A stretch of DNA of 64,000 nucleotides from Betaproteobacteria bacterium (GTDB lineage Bacteria > Pseudomonadota > Gammaproteobacteria > Burkholderiales > Casimicrobiaceae), in the NCBI GenBank assembly GCA_013298765.1, contig JAAFJA010000003.1, positions 62,001 to 126,000 on the forward strand, given 5' to 3'. Shown piece after piece: positions 46,424 through 55,582 of this stretch; positions within the stretch are counted from its first letter, which is position 1; each line of letters opens with the position of its first letter. The notes under the pieces were generated by a model. It saw only the letters and a list, made by a program, of their open reading frames with translations. It searched no databases and was not told the DNA's origin. The position numbers and the translations under genes are program-made.

Positions 46424-46979
46424 GTTGCACGCCTCGACGTTCTCTCGCGATCCGAAAGAATGGAATCTCGCCGCCGCCGTTGTAATTGAGTGTTCCATCG
46501 CGCACGAGGCCACTCTTCGTGAGCACGTGCTGTGACGCGACGTTTTCAGGATGCGTGACCGCCGTGGTCTCTTCGAGATTCAATACGTTGAATGCGTAAT
46601 CGAGTATCGCGCGCGTGGCTTCTGTTGCGTAGCCCTTGCCCCAACTCGATTGCGGCATGCGATAGCCCACTTCCACATGCGGCGTGTTTCGAATCGGCTT
46701 CAACATCGCCCAGCCGAGAAATTCATCGCGACCGTGTTCGCGCATCGCCCAAATGTGGAAGCGTTCGCTTGTCCACAGTCCGATTCGTTCGCGAAAAAAC
46801 GCGCTGAATTCTTCGAAGCTGCGCGTTTCTGCTTTGCCATCGCCGATGTAGCGCATCACCATCGGATCGCGATCCATGGCGTACAAATGCGGCAGCTCGT
46901 CGGCGGTGAGATCGGTCAACAGCAAACGCTCGCTGCGCAACATGACGGGTTGCGCGTTCAACGCTACATCGCGTTCCAT
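46416..46979 (-). CDS. GNAT family N-acetyltransferase, first of a tandem pair
   Basis: A 187-residue acetyltransferase of the RimJ/RimL type. It has LRSERLLLTDLTADELPHLY, GYRMPQSSWGKGYATEATRA and SQHVLTKSGLVRDGTLNYNG, the same segments as the downstream paralogue, and identical length. The ATG at 46979 is preferred to an open extension to 47117, which overlaps parA. It begins 32 bases after parA and probably belongs to the par operon. The substrate is unknown; acetylation of a translation or segregation component is possible but unproven. Confidence 0.87.
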   Translation of the reverse strand: MERDVALNAQPVMLRSERLLLTDLTADELPHLYAMDRDPMVMRYIGDGKAETRSFEEFSAFFRERIGLWTSERFHIWAMREHGRDEFLGWAMLKPIRNTPHVEVGYRMPQSSWGKGYATEATRAILDYAFNVLNLEETTAVTHPENVASQHVLTKSGLVRDGTLNYNGGGEIPFFRIARERRGVQHG

Positions 46980-47010
46980 TGAAATCTCGTCACTCGTCAC
47001 GTGTGGCTCA

Positions 47011-47808
<798 letters not shown>

Positions 47809-47856
47809 TTTTTCGTTTCTCTTTTTGTTGCCTTATTGCGCAACGGCGTCACGATC

Positions 47857-47965
47857 TGTCATCCCCGCGAAGGCGGGGACCCAGACCCGGAAAAGCTTGA
47901 TTTCGAATCTAGGTTTCAATTTGAAAAGGTGCCCGGTCTGGGTCCCCGCCTTCGCGGGGATGACA
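47857..47965. repeat. Inverted-repeat element TGTCATCCCCGCG..., copy 2
   Basis: A 109-base element with inverted ends (TGTCATCCCCGCGAAGGCGG at 47857 and CCGCCTTCGCGGGGATGACA ending 47965) around an AT-rich centre. It lies between the lysE/rhtB stop and the parA start. Length equals copy 1 at 19548, and about the outer 30 bases on each side are nearly identical while the centre differs. Confidence 0.92.
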
Positions 47966-47987
47966 GCACTAACAGCAAGATCGCTCC

Positions 47988-48806
47988 TCATTTCTGAATC
48001 GCAAATTTCACACTGAACCCAATCAACGCCGTCCCCGCAATGCGTTTCAGCCACATCGGCGCATTGGGCACGCGCACGAACACTTTCTTCGCCACTGAAG
48101 CAATCGCGATCAACCACATGCAATACAGAAAACAAATCGCGAGCACGATGGCAATCATTCGCAGATACGTGGCAATGCCGTCGAACGTTTTCTGATCGAT
48201 GAAGAGCGGAAAGAACGCGACGTAGAAGCCGATCACTTTCGGATTTGAAAGTGAGACCAACATCGATTCGACGAACCACTGCTTTGCGCCACGCACTTTC
48301 TGCACCTCTCCCTTTGGGACCAGCCCAACGGGCGCAGGACGCAACGAAGTTGCGGTCCCGAGCGAAGCGAGGGATGTGCCGTCGGCACACAGAGGTAACG
48401 ACGAAGTCGTTGGTGAGGGAGTGCCCGAAGGGCGGGTGAGGGAAAGCATTTCCTCTCCCGCTGGGAGAGGTCGCAGCGAAGCTGCGGGTGAGGGATCGCC
48501 ACCCAACGACTGCTTCGCATTCTTAATCAGCGAGAACCCAACCCACGCCAAGTAGAGCGCCCCGGCATAACGCAACCCATCGAACGCGCGCGGATACGCC
48601 GCCGCGAGCGCCGCCACACCCGAGAGCGCGAGCACCATCCACACCGTGTCACCCGCCATCAATCCCAGCGTCGACCACACGCCCGCGCGAGCACCACCAT
48701 TCTTCTCCGCCATCGAAGCGAAGAGTTTGATCGTGCCAGGGCCGGGGATCGCGAGGAAGATGATCGTTGCGATGACGAGCGCCCAGAGGTCGTTGATGCC
48801 GGTCAC
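47988..48806 (-). CDS. LysE/RhtB-family amino-acid exporter with in-frame repeat insertion
   Basis: A membrane exporter of the LysE/RhtB superfamily. It begins with GTG at 48806 (overlapping the upstream gene's stop, GTGA). Family features: MTGINDLWALVIATIIFLAI, then PGPGTIKLFA (conserved PGP), GLMAGDTVWMVLALSGV, LRYAGALYLAWVGFSLIK, and after the break SNPKVIGFYVAFFPLFI. The protein is 272 residues against about 205 for the family. Residues about 104-171 are a non-homologous insertion ([20 protein letters not shown] and further low-complexity residues) encoded by a GC-rich repeat in frame. It lies in the cytoplasmic loop between helices, so the exporter may still work. Confidence 0.88.
   Translation of the reverse strand: MTGINDLWALVIATIIFLAIPGPGTIKLFASMAEKNGGARAGVWSTLGLMAGDTVWMVLALSGVAALAAAYPRAFDGLRYAGALYLAWVGFSLIKNAKQSLGGDPSPAASLRPLPAGEEMLSLTRPSGTPSPTTSSLPLCADGTSLASLGTATSLRPAPVGLVPKGEVQKVRGAKQWFVESMLVSLSNPKVIGFYVAFFPLFIDQKTFDGIATYLRMIAIVLAICFLYCMWLIAIASVAKKVFVRVPNAPMWLKRIAGTALIGFSVKFAIQK
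48294..48497 (-). repeat. In-frame GC-rich palindromic repeat insertion in lysE/rhtB
   Basis: About 204 bases (68 codons) rich in CCCTCACCC/GGGTGAGGG, CTCTCCCGCTGGGAGAGG and GAAGGGCGGGTGAGGG motifs, with several short palindromes. Removing it restores the normal family length. The same repeat type flanks the DUF559 insertion in mnmG. Confidence 0.8.
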
Positions 48807-49087
48807 TCATCGCCTCCGTCTTCACGCTGACGATTGCGCATCGCGCCGTCCTGCACGTTTTCTTCGCGAATGTGATGACGATCTGGTTTCGGTTCTTTCG
48901 ATTGCATCGCAAGATACATGAAATGAACAACTAGCGCGCCAACGATTGGCAAAACAAACGCAAGTGCTGATTGGAAAAGCAGTTGCCGTTGCTCGTACTG
49001 TCCGCTTCGCCGAATGAGAAATGCGACGTAGGTGGCGTACGCAAACCAGAGGAATACAAACACCCAAACGTAGTTGACGCCAGTCAT
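48803..49087 (-). CDS. Small two-helix membrane protein of unknown function
   Basis: A 94-residue protein from the ATG at 49087. Two hydrophobic segments (VNYVWVFVFLWFAYATYVAF, then FQSALAFVLPIVGALVVHFM) flank a short basic loop. The C-terminal 35 residues are very polar and charged (EPKPDRHHIREENVQDGAMR). I recognise no family. Its stop overlaps the GTG start of the lysE/rhtB gene, indicating translational coupling. Confidence 0.6.
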   Translation of the reverse strand: MTGVNYVWVFVFLWFAYATYVAFLIRRSGQYEQRQLLFQSALAFVLPIVGALVVHFMYLAMQSKEPKPDRHHIREENVQDGAMRNRQREDGGDE

Positions 49088-49154
49088 GCGTTCATTCCGC
49101 AAACGTTTAAACAGCGAAAGACCAATAACAAGCGAAGACGGGTTCGTGTGAAGA

Positions 49155-49607
49155 TCATTTCTTATCCGCCGCGAGTTTCTTTCGCAAAATTTCAGCGACG
49201 TCTCTTTTCGTATGCATCACAGCGAAATTCCTCTCGTAGACCGACTTCAAGTCTTTCGACAGAAACACCATCGCGACGTCCCCACGCCGAAAACTTTCAA
49301 TGATGTGATCACAGCCGTATGCCTCTTGTGTGAACGCTCCTCGCTCGGGCAAGTTGCCTTTATACGAGTTGATCCGGTCGTACAGAATACTCCGGAGGTA
49401 ACTCGTCTGATCAAACGTCACGGTAATGACACGTACATCAGCAACGTATTCCGCCCCGTCGTAGTTCCTGCTGGAAAAATCCTCGAGCGAAACCTCCGGA
49501 TCGTTGCTCGTTGCCAGTCTCGAGCACCCGTTTGCCGCGCTCGACAACGCAATAGTCAAGATCGCAAATGCAGCCGCAATCAGACTTTGCTTTGTATCAC
49601 TCGTCAT
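49155..49607 (-). CDS. Hypothetical exported protein or lipoprotein
   Basis: A 150-residue protein. The N-terminus (KQSLIAAAFAILTIALSSAA, then NGCSRL) is a signal with a lipobox-like Ala-Asn-Gly-Cys ending, so it may be a lipoprotein. The mature part is a small mixed fold (YVADVRVITVTFDQTSYLRS, HIIESFRRGDVAMVFLSKDL, YERNFAVMHTKRDVAEILRK). The family is unknown to me. It is between rsmG and the small membrane protein, all on the minus strand. Confidence 0.6.
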   Translation of the reverse strand: MTSDTKQSLIAAAFAILTIALSSAANGCSRLATSNDPEVSLEDFSSRNYDGAEYVADVRVITVTFDQTSYLRSILYDRINSYKGNLPERGAFTQEAYGCDHIIESFRRGDVAMVFLSKDLKSVYERNFAVMHTKRDVAEILRKKLAADKK

Positions 49608-49636
49608 TGGTCATTCGTCCTTGGCGTTGAACGCGA

Positions 49637-50431
49637 TTAAGCGCGTTCAAGCCACAACAAACACCGATCCGCGTCAAGGAACGGCACCTTGATCTCGCGT
49701 TTCCGATCGACGACCCAACCGGTCCCTGCGAGCTCGGCAACTTCGTCATCCGGAAACTTGCCTTTCATCGCGAGCATGAGGCCGTCTTCTTCGGGGACGA
49801 CGCATTCGCCAGCAGTTTTCACGAAGTCTTTGAGCGAGGCGTAGGCGCGCGAGATCACGACGTCGTAGGTCACCAAATGTTCTTCGACGCGCTGATGCAC
49901 GGCAGAGAGATTGCCGAGCTTCAAGTGCTCTGCGGCTTTTTCGATGTAATCCGTTTTCTTCCGAACGGCGTCGATGGAGACGACTTCGAGATCGGGTCGC
50001 ATGACCGCAATCGGCAGCGCTGGGAAGCCACCACCAGAGCCGACATCAAGCAGCGTCGTCGCTTCTTGCGGAATGCAATAGAGGATCGAGAGCGAATCAA
50101 GAATGTGTTGCACGAGCATGTCGTGCGGGTCGCGAATCGCGGTTAAGTTGATCACCGCATTCCATTCGGAGAGAAACGCGAGCGATTCGATCAACGTGTC
50201 TTTTTGTTTGCCGCTGGCGGTGAGGCGCAGCGTTTTCAAACCTTCGGAGAGCTTTTCGTAGAGCGCAGCGCGGAGCTCGGGCGTATAGTCAATCAACTCG
50301 CGACCTTCTTTCAATGGGCGATCAATAACGGGACGTAAACCGGCGGATGTGGTCATGCCTTGGCCTTGTGGATTGATGTTTTTATGGACGACAGGACGAG
50401 TGCCGAGGGTGGGTTTGAGCGGTTTATTCAT
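49637..50431 (-). CDS. rsmG: 16S rRNA (guanine527-N7)-methyltransferase
   Basis: RsmG methylates N7 of G527 in 16S rRNA using S-adenosylmethionine. Core motifs: LSEWNAVINLTAIRDPHDML and VQHILDSLSIL, LLDVGSGGGFPALPIAVMRP (SAM motif I), VVSIDAVRKKTDYIEKA and DVVISRAYASLKDFV. The start is uncertain: the ATG at 50431 has GGAG nine bases upstream and gives 264 residues; the ATG at 50356 gives 239 residues, closer to the family; the frame is open to 50554. The N-terminal extra residues are polar. It follows mnmG directly, the usual mnmG-rsmG pair. Confidence 0.95.
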   Translation of the reverse strand: MNKPLKPTLGTRPVVHKNINPQGQGMTTSAGLRPVIDRPLKEGRELIDYTPELRAALYEKLSEGLKTLRLTASGKQKDTLIESLAFLSEWNAVINLTAIRDPHDMLVQHILDSLSILYCIPQEATTLLDVGSGGGFPALPIAVMRPDLEVVSIDAVRKKTDYIEKAAEHLKLGNLSAVHQRVEEHLVTYDVVISRAYASLKDFVKTAGECVVPEEDGLMLAMKGKFPDDEVAELAGTGWVVDRKREIKVPFLDADRCLLWLERA

Positions 50432-50525
50432 GCAGCGCGCTCCGCGTGCAATGTGAATCGATGCGACGTAGCCGGGATGCTCGCACCCGAGTTCGTGTGA
50501 CGAAATGACTTTGTGCTGCGCTGAT

Positions 50526-53048
50526 TCATACCGCCTCCAAACTTTTGGCGGCAACGCCCCGTTTAATATGGACTAGAAGTAGGGAAACAGCTGCTGGCGT
50601 AATGCCTGATATTCGACCCGCTTGCCCAAGTGTTTCAGGGCGAGCGGCATTTAGCTTTTGCTGAACTTCTTTGGAGAGGCCACGAACTTGGGTGTAGTCG
50701 AGGCTCGCTGGCAGCCGCAAGTTTTCATTGGCGAGCTGGCGCTCAATCTCGTCGTTTTGGCGATCGATGTAGCCGGCGTATTTGGCGGCGATTTCAATTT
50801 GTTCGGTCACCGATTCGTCGAGCGTGAGTGTATTTCCCTCACCCACCCTTCGGGCACCCTCTACCAGCGGGAGAGGCGTCGAGAGTGCCTCTCCCTCGGG
50901 GAGAGGTCGCGCCAAAGGCGCGGGTGAGGGAACACCACCTCGGCACGCAAACCAAATTGAATCAAGAACGCCTTCTAAATTTTGATAGAGCTCGTTATTC
51001 AATATTCGCAGCACGCGAATTCCGCTTGCGTTGAGCGCCGCATCGCGCGCAACGTCGTACTCTGAATCGAGATGTTGCGAACCGTCGAGCTCAACTGCAA
51101 CGTTTGCTTCGTGGCAAAAGAAGTCGAGGATGTAGCGCTGTTTACCCAGCTCAATGGGGTGTTGACGGCGGAATTTCAGATCATCGAGTCGGCGATCACG
51201 CAGAAGTGACCACAGGTAGCCTTCGGGATCGGTCTGATCCGCTCGAAGTGTTCTTGCGTATTCGAGGAGTTGGGGATCGGTGATGTGCTTCTTCTCGCCA
51301 CCGCTTTTTCCCTCACCCGCAGCCTCGCTGCGACCTCTCCCAGCGGGAGAGGAGGAGCCCTCACCCGCCCTTCGGGCACCCTCTCCCAGAGGGAGAGGGG
51401 CATCGATCGCCTTAGGCGCAAGCGGTTCGATCGTCGGGTCGCTCTTCGCTTTCAACCCAAATTCCTGCCGCAACCCATCAACCGTGGCATACGTCACCCC
51501 CGGTCGGCGGAGTAGATCGAACAGGTTGTATTCCCGTTCAATAGGCGTTCCGAGCGTAGCGAGCGCTCGCTCACTGGAGAGAATTTGCGGATTGATCCAG
51601 GTCGATTTGAGCCGCTCTGTCTCGGCGGCGATGGCGTCGCGTTTGCGGTTGAACGCGTCCCAGCGTTCGTCATCAACCAGGCCGAGCGCCCTTCCCTGTT
51701 CGGTCAGACGCATGTCGGCGTTATCTTCTCGCAGTTGCAAGCGGTACTCGGCGCGGCTCGTGAACATGCGATACGGCTCGGACACGCCGCGCGTGATGAG
51801 ATCATCGACCAACACGCCGAGATACGCTTCGTCGCGGCGTGGGCACCAGCCGTCTTTGCCTTGCGACTTGAGTGCGGCGTTCACACCAGCAAGTAGCCCT
51901 TGCGCGGCGGCTTCTTCGTAACCTGTCGTGCCGTTGATTTGGCCGGCCATGAACAGGCCATCCAGATACTTGGTCTCGAGCGTTTGTTTGAGTTGGCGCG
52001 GATCGAAATAGTCGTACTCAATCGCGTAGCCTGGACGCAGGATGTGCGCATTTTCCAAACCAGCCATCGATCGAATCAGCGCGAGCTGAATATCGAACGG
52101 AAGACTCGTCGACACGCCCGCCGGATACACCTCTTGCGTGGTCAAACCTTCCGGTTCAAGAAAGATTTGATGACTCGATTTGTCCGCGAAGCGATGAATC
52201 TTGTCTTCAATGCTTGGGCAATAGCGCGGCCCCACACCTTCGATCACACCAGTAAACATTGGGCTTCGGTCCAGGCCCGAGCGAATGATGTCGTGGGTGC
52301 GCTCGTTCGTATGCGTGATCCAGCACGGCACTTGGCGCGGATGCATCGCGCGCGCGCCCATGAAACTGAACACAGGCTCGGGATCGTCGCCCGGCTGGAT
52401 GCCGACTTTTGAATAGTCGATGGTTTTGCCATCGATACGTGGCGGCGTTCCGGTTTTGAGGCGGCCTTGCGGCAGCTTCATTTCCTTGAGCCGCGCACCG
52501 AGCGTGGTCGCCGCCGGATCGCCCGCGCGACCGGCTGTGTAATTCTGAAGACCGATGTGGATCAAACCCGATAGAAACGTCCCCGCCGTCAGCACCACGG
52601 TTTCGCTCTCGAACACGAGACCCATCTGGGTTTTAACGCCGGTGACTTTGTTGCCCGAGGTGAGTACATCGTCGACCGGTTGCTGAAAGAGCGTCAGGTT
52701 CGGCTGGTTTTCGAGGCGTTTGCGGATGGCCGCACGGTAGAGCACGCGGTCGTTTTGAGCGCGCGTGGCTCTAACCGCCGGGCCCTTCGAGGAATTAAGG
52801 ATGCGGAATTGAATGCCCGCTTCGTCGGTAGCGATTGCCATCGCGCCACCCAACGCGTCCACTTCCTTGACCAGATGACCTTTTCCGATGCCGCCGATCG
52901 ACGGATTGCAACTCATCTGGCCGAGCGTTTCGATGCTGTGCGTCAGCAACAGCGTCTTCGCACCCGCACGTGCAGCCGCAAGCGCTGCCTCGCTACCTGC
53001 GTGGCCGCCGCCAACGACGATGACATCGAAACGGGTGGGAAAAATCAT
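50526..53048 (-). CDS. mnmG: tRNA uridine-5-carboxymethylaminomethyl modification enzyme MnmG with in-frame DUF559 insertion
   Basis: MnmG (GidA) with MnmE installs cmnm5U at the wobble position of tRNAs, using FAD, NADH and methylene-THF. FAD binding is at [20 protein letters not shown] (8-27). Other motifs include [52 protein letters not shown] and, at the C-terminus, [16 protein letters not shown]. The protein is 840 residues against about 630 in the family. The excess is residues about 550-740, which interrupt the linker between [15 protein letters not shown] and [18 protein letters not shown]. This insertion encodes a DUF559 nuclease-like domain between GC-rich repeats (see 50829-51401). 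All MnmG motifs on both sides are intact and in frame. Three parS sites lie upstream. Confidence 0.95.
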   Translation of the reverse strand: MIFPTRFDVIVVGGGHAGSEAALAAARAGAKTLLLTHSIETLGQMSCNPSIGGIGKGHLVKEVDALGGAMAIATDEAGIQFRILNSSKGPAVRATRAQNDRVLYRAAIRKRLENQPNLTLFQQPVDDVLTSGNKVTGVKTQMGLVFESETVVLTAGTFLSGLIHIGLQNYTAGRAGDPAATTLGARLKEMKLPQGRLKTGTPPRIDGKTIDYSKVGIQPGDDPEPVFSFMGARAMHPRQVPCWITHTNERTHDIIRSGLDRSPMFTGVIEGVGPRYCPSIEDKIHRFADKSSHQIFLEPEGLTTQEVYPAGVSTSLPFDIQLALIRSMAGLENAHILRPGYAIEYDYFDPRQLKQTLETKYLDGLFMAGQINGTTGYEEAAAQGLLAGVNAALKSQGKDGWCPRRDEAYLGVLVDDLITRGVSEPYRMFTSRAEYRLQLREDNADMRLTEQGRALGLVDDERWDAFNRKRDAIAAETERLKSTWINPQILSSERALATLGTPIEREYNLFDLLRRPGVTYATVDGLRQEFGLKAKSDPTIEPLAPKAIDAPLPLGEGARRAGEGSSSPAGRGRSEAAGEGKSGGEKKHITDPQLLEYARTLRADQTDPEGYLWSLLRDRRLDDLKFRRQHPIELGKQRYILDFFCHEANVAVELDGSQHLDSEYDVARDAALNASGIRVLRILNNELYQNLEGVLDSIWFACRGGVPSPAPLARPLPEGEALSTPLPLVEGARRVGEGNTLTLDESVTEQIEIAAKYAGYIDRQNDEIERQLANENLRLPASLDYTQVRGLSKEVQQKLNAARPETLGQAGRISGITPAAVSLLLVHIKRGVAAKSLEAV
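50829..51401 (-). mobile_element. In-frame insertion in mnmG encoding a DUF559 nuclease-like domain between GC-rich repeats
   Basis: About 573 bases (191 codons) inserted without breaking the mnmG frame. Flanks: plus-strand CCCTCACCC...GGGTGAGGG palindromic blocks at about 50837-50939 and CCCTCACCC-rich blocks at about 51305-51401, translated as [15 protein letters not shown] at the start and [15 protein letters not shown] at the end. Core (50949-51287, residues 588-700): [80 protein letters not shown]. This is DUF559, a Vsr-like PD-(D/E)xK relative, with Asp642, Glu653 and His659 as candidate catalytic residues. No Met occurs in the inserted residues, so the domain is apparently made only as part of MnmG. 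It is not an intein: no Hint-domain splicing motifs are seen. Confidence 0.85.
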
Positions 53049-53147
53049 CCTGTGATTTTATCGGGCGGGGTGGTTGTGGGAGCGCGCTTGCGCGCGAAAG
53101 AATGCAGCTTTGTGATCTCGAATTGCTATTTGACGCCCGACATCGAA

Positions 53148-53163
53148 TGTTTCACGTGAGACA
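53148..53163. promoter_or_regulatory. parS: parS-like site 1
   Basis: TGTTTCACGTGAGACA differs from the parS consensus TGTTTCACGTGAAACA at one base. It lies 100 bases upstream of the mnmG start. Confidence 0.8.
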
Positions 53164-53339
53164 TGGTGCGCTCGTGCATACGCACTCACCCACCGAGCAG
53201 ACCGCTTCGCGGGCGAACGTCTGGTTACAACACCATTGGCACTAACTCAACGAGCAAAGCGTTCGCCACGCGAATGAGGTTGCGACCGCGCTGTTCGCGC
53301 ATAACTGATGTCAGACCAAATCAGCCCGGGGGGCTGATT

Positions 53340-53355
53340 CGTTCCACGTGGAACA
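53340..53355. promoter_or_regulatory. parS: parS-like site 2
   Basis: CGTTCCACGTGGAACA has a 14-base perfect palindrome GTTCCACGTGGAAC, the common parS variant TGTTCCACGTGGAACA with the first base changed. Confidence 0.85.
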
Positions 53356-53402
53356 TCATTCGTTCCATAGGTCGATGATCGTTCGTGCGTATGCACGAAT
53401 GA

Positions 53403-53418
53403 TGTTTCACGTGAAACA
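53403..53418. promoter_or_regulatory. parS: parS site 3 (perfect)
   Basis: TGTTTCACGTGAAACA is a perfect 16-base parS. It overlaps the T run of the terminator of the neighbouring minus-strand gene. A further palindrome, TTCGTGCGTATGCACGAA (53382-53399), lies between sites 2 and 3; its role is unknown. Confidence 0.95.
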
Positions 53419-53439
53419 AAAAAAGGGGCCGAAGCCCCT
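53417..53439 (-). terminator. Rho-independent terminator of the DUF5648-type gene
   Basis: On the minus strand the hairpin AGGGGCTTCGGCCCCT (53424-53439) is followed by TTTTTTT. It lies 22 bases beyond the stop at 53462. Confidence 0.88.
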
Positions 53440-53461
53440 CCCCTTCGAAGCGCGCCTGCGG

Positions 53462-54667
53462 CTACTGCACTGCAGTCGCTTCGACGTTCGACACCGATGT
53501 CACACTGATCCCGAAGACAGTGCTCGTGTCGGTAATCTCCGACTTCACCATGCCAACACCCGGCGCGATCCATGTAGTCGTCGCGGTAGATGATGTGGAG
53601 CCTATCGAAGGATAGGTCGTCGTGGTGTTAATCGTGAACTTACACGCATTCGCATAGCTACCCGCAGGAACGGTCACCGACTCGCGGGCGGTATACACAA
53701 TCGTGCCGGTCTGATTGCCGTTGCCCGTCGAGGTAGCCGGATTGAAAACAACCGTACGGTTAACTGCGATGGACTGGCCGATGCTCATCACTTTCGGGAA
53801 CACGATGGGCGGGTTGAAATAAGTGTCCTGCGTGACGTTATTAGACGTCGAGCGCCCACCCAACTCGCGCCAACTCGTCACACCATCATCAATCATCGTA
53901 TAACTTGGCTGGCCTGTGCTCGGGGTATCAACGATTCGCGTGGCAGATTGACCGTTAAACGTGACCGGTGTGGGGTCATACGTTCGGGTGAACGTCGACT
54001 GTGACGCTGCAGCACCTGAAGCGGTGCTCGTATACGTGATTCGTTTACCGGGGAAGTAGAACGTTCCACAGTCGCTAGCAGAGGCTGGCGGTGTCACGGG
54101 CGCACTCGACGCTGGCGTTGCGCTCGCGACGCAAAACACCGCGCCTTCGCCCGCAAACCCCGCAGTGATCGCGCTCTGATACGTGGCCTCACTTGCGGAA
54201 TAGCGATGATTTGGCGTTTTGCCATTGGCGGCCGCACGGAATCCGCGCTTAATGGTTACCGTCCCCGCAGGGCATGAGCCGTTGACTGGTGACGGCGTGG
54301 CAAAGTCATAGCCCTCCCAAGTGAAGCCCGCTGGTTTGGCATCCAGCAAAAAAGGGCAATCGGTGTCTGCGCGGCCATAAAAATGGGAGCTCGCGTAGGG
54401 GCTCGCCGTAGAAATGTAAAAGCGGCAAATCGACGTCTGAGAAGCGGTTGCGCTCGCCGCCGCCGTCGCTTGAAACGTCATACCTGTCCTGGAAAAATCA
54501 GCAACGGTATCCAGAAGCGCTTGTTCAGCCGCACGTCCGGTAATGAAGTACGCATCGACCGCACGGTTGTAAAACTCCACTACGGTGACAGACTGAGCGC
54601 TACACACAGAGGCAATCGCAAATACAGCCCCCGCTAAAGCTTGACGTAAGAACACCCTCGATCTCAT
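53462..54667 (-). CDS. Exported protein with N-terminal DUF5648-type module
   Basis: A 401-residue secreted protein. The signal peptide is residues 1-24 (FLRQALAGAVFAIASVCSA). Residues 25-185 are a complete DUF5648-type module: VVEFYNRAVDAYFITGRAAE, CRFYISTASPYASSHFYGRA, DTDCPFLLDA, CPAGTVTIKRGFRAA, NHRYSASEA, EGAVFCVAS. Residues 210-401 form a separate beta-rich domain (ITYTSTASGAAASQSTFTRT, VPAGSYANACKFTINTTTTY, WIAPGVGMVKSEITDTS) reminiscent of the DUF3108-like lipoprotein fold. The module is shared with the hydrolase at 7034-8785. No catalytic motif is visible; a surface-binding role is possible. It has its own terminator. Confidence 0.75.
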   Translation of the reverse strand: MRSRVFLRQALAGAVFAIASVCSAQSVTVVEFYNRAVDAYFITGRAAEQALLDTVADFSRTGMTFQATAAASATASQTSICRFYISTASPYASSHFYGRADTDCPFLLDAKPAGFTWEGYDFATPSPVNGSCPAGTVTIKRGFRAAANGKTPNHRYSASEATYQSAITAGFAGEGAVFCVASATPASSAPVTPPASASDCGTFYFPGKRITYTSTASGAAASQSTFTRTYDPTPVTFNGQSATRIVDTPSTGQPSYTMIDDGVTSWRELGGRSTSNNVTQDTYFNPPIVFPKVMSIGQSIAVNRTVVFNPATSTGNGNQTGTIVYTARESVTVPAGSYANACKFTINTTTTYPSIGSTSSTATTTWIAPGVGMVKSEITDTSTVFGISVTSVSNVEATAVQ

Positions 54668-54796
54668 ATAACTCCTAAGTTTTTTCTTAATGACTAACTC
54701 AAAATAATAGAGCTACTTCCTTGTGTATTGCTGACGCGGATCAAGCTAGCGTAAACACGTTCACGTGGAAAGGGAGCACCCTTGCGCGAGAGCCAG

Positions 54797-55279
54797 TTAC
54801 TTCGAACGCTCAGCGAGGTGCTGGGAGACGTGTGCGATCAACCCCTCACTCGCCGCCTCCACCAAATCCAGGACATACTCAAAATCGCCCCGCTCACCGT
54901 AATACGGATCGGGCACTTCGCGCACATTGAACTGCGGCGCAAACTCCATAAATCGCCGAATCTTCGGGCGATATGCAGGCTCAGCGCGGTGAAGCAGGGT
55001 TGAGTAGTTGAGCGAATCCATCGCAAGCAACCAATCGAATTGTTCGAAATCGATATCTTGCACGGCGCGAGCGCGCAACATGGAAAGGTCGTAGCCACGC
55101 TTCAACGCATGCACTTGGGTTCTTGCGTCAGGCGGCTCACCGGGGTGATAGTTATTGGTTCCTGCCGAATCAACCGTCAGGCGATCCAAAATCCCGGCAT
55201 CAGCTGCCTTTTTACGGAACACGCCTTCCGCAGTGGGGCTTCGACAAATGTTGCCGAGGCACACAAACAGTATCTTCAT
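54797..55279 (-). CDS. Low-molecular-weight protein tyrosine phosphatase
   Basis: A 160-residue phosphatase. The P-loop signature is FVCLGNICRSPTAEG, with nucleophile Cys7 and Arg13. The general-acid loop is VPDPYYGERGDFEYVLD. The ATG at 55279 has GGAG four bases upstream and starts the typical MKILFVCLGN; the frame is open much further (55465) but without family sequence. It dephosphorylates tyrosine-phosphorylated proteins in the cytoplasm, possibly linked to exopolysaccharide control, although no such genes are adjacent. Confidence 0.95.
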   Translation of the reverse strand: MKILFVCLGNICRSPTAEGVFRKKAADAGILDRLTVDSAGTNNYHPGEPPDARTQVHALKRGYDLSMLRARAVQDIDFEQFDWLLAMDSLNYSTLLHRAEPAYRPKIRRFMEFAPQFNVREVPDPYYGERGDFEYVLDLVEAASEGLIAHVSQHLAERSK

Positions 55280-55582
55280 AGTCTCCGAATTTCTACTTTT
55301 TTTGCATCGCGATAAGGGATCAAACGCCCCTGTCTTCCTATAAAAAACCTGGAAAACAGTCTTGGTGTGATCGGCCAAGGAGCGAGCTCTTCTGCTGAAT
55401 TCTTTCTGCTGCGCTTTGATCGCGCAGAGAAGGCAAACGATTGAGACCGCAAGCTGTGTGCCCATCGCAGGGCGGGCTCACGCAAGCGAGACAGTGCGCT
55501 TCGGCAAAGTTGTGATTCGTCGACAATGAGTGATGCGGTTGGGTGTTGCATCGCTTGTACCCGCCGAACTTCAAAGGTCATC

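Noticed and set aside
50829-51401. Intein in MnmG.
   Set aside because: No N-terminal Cys/Ser splice junction, no Hint-domain blocks and no C-terminal His-Asn are visible; flanks are low-complexity repeat translations.
53163-53378. ORF overlapping the parS cluster.
   Set aside because: It spans palindromic parS sites and has no family features.
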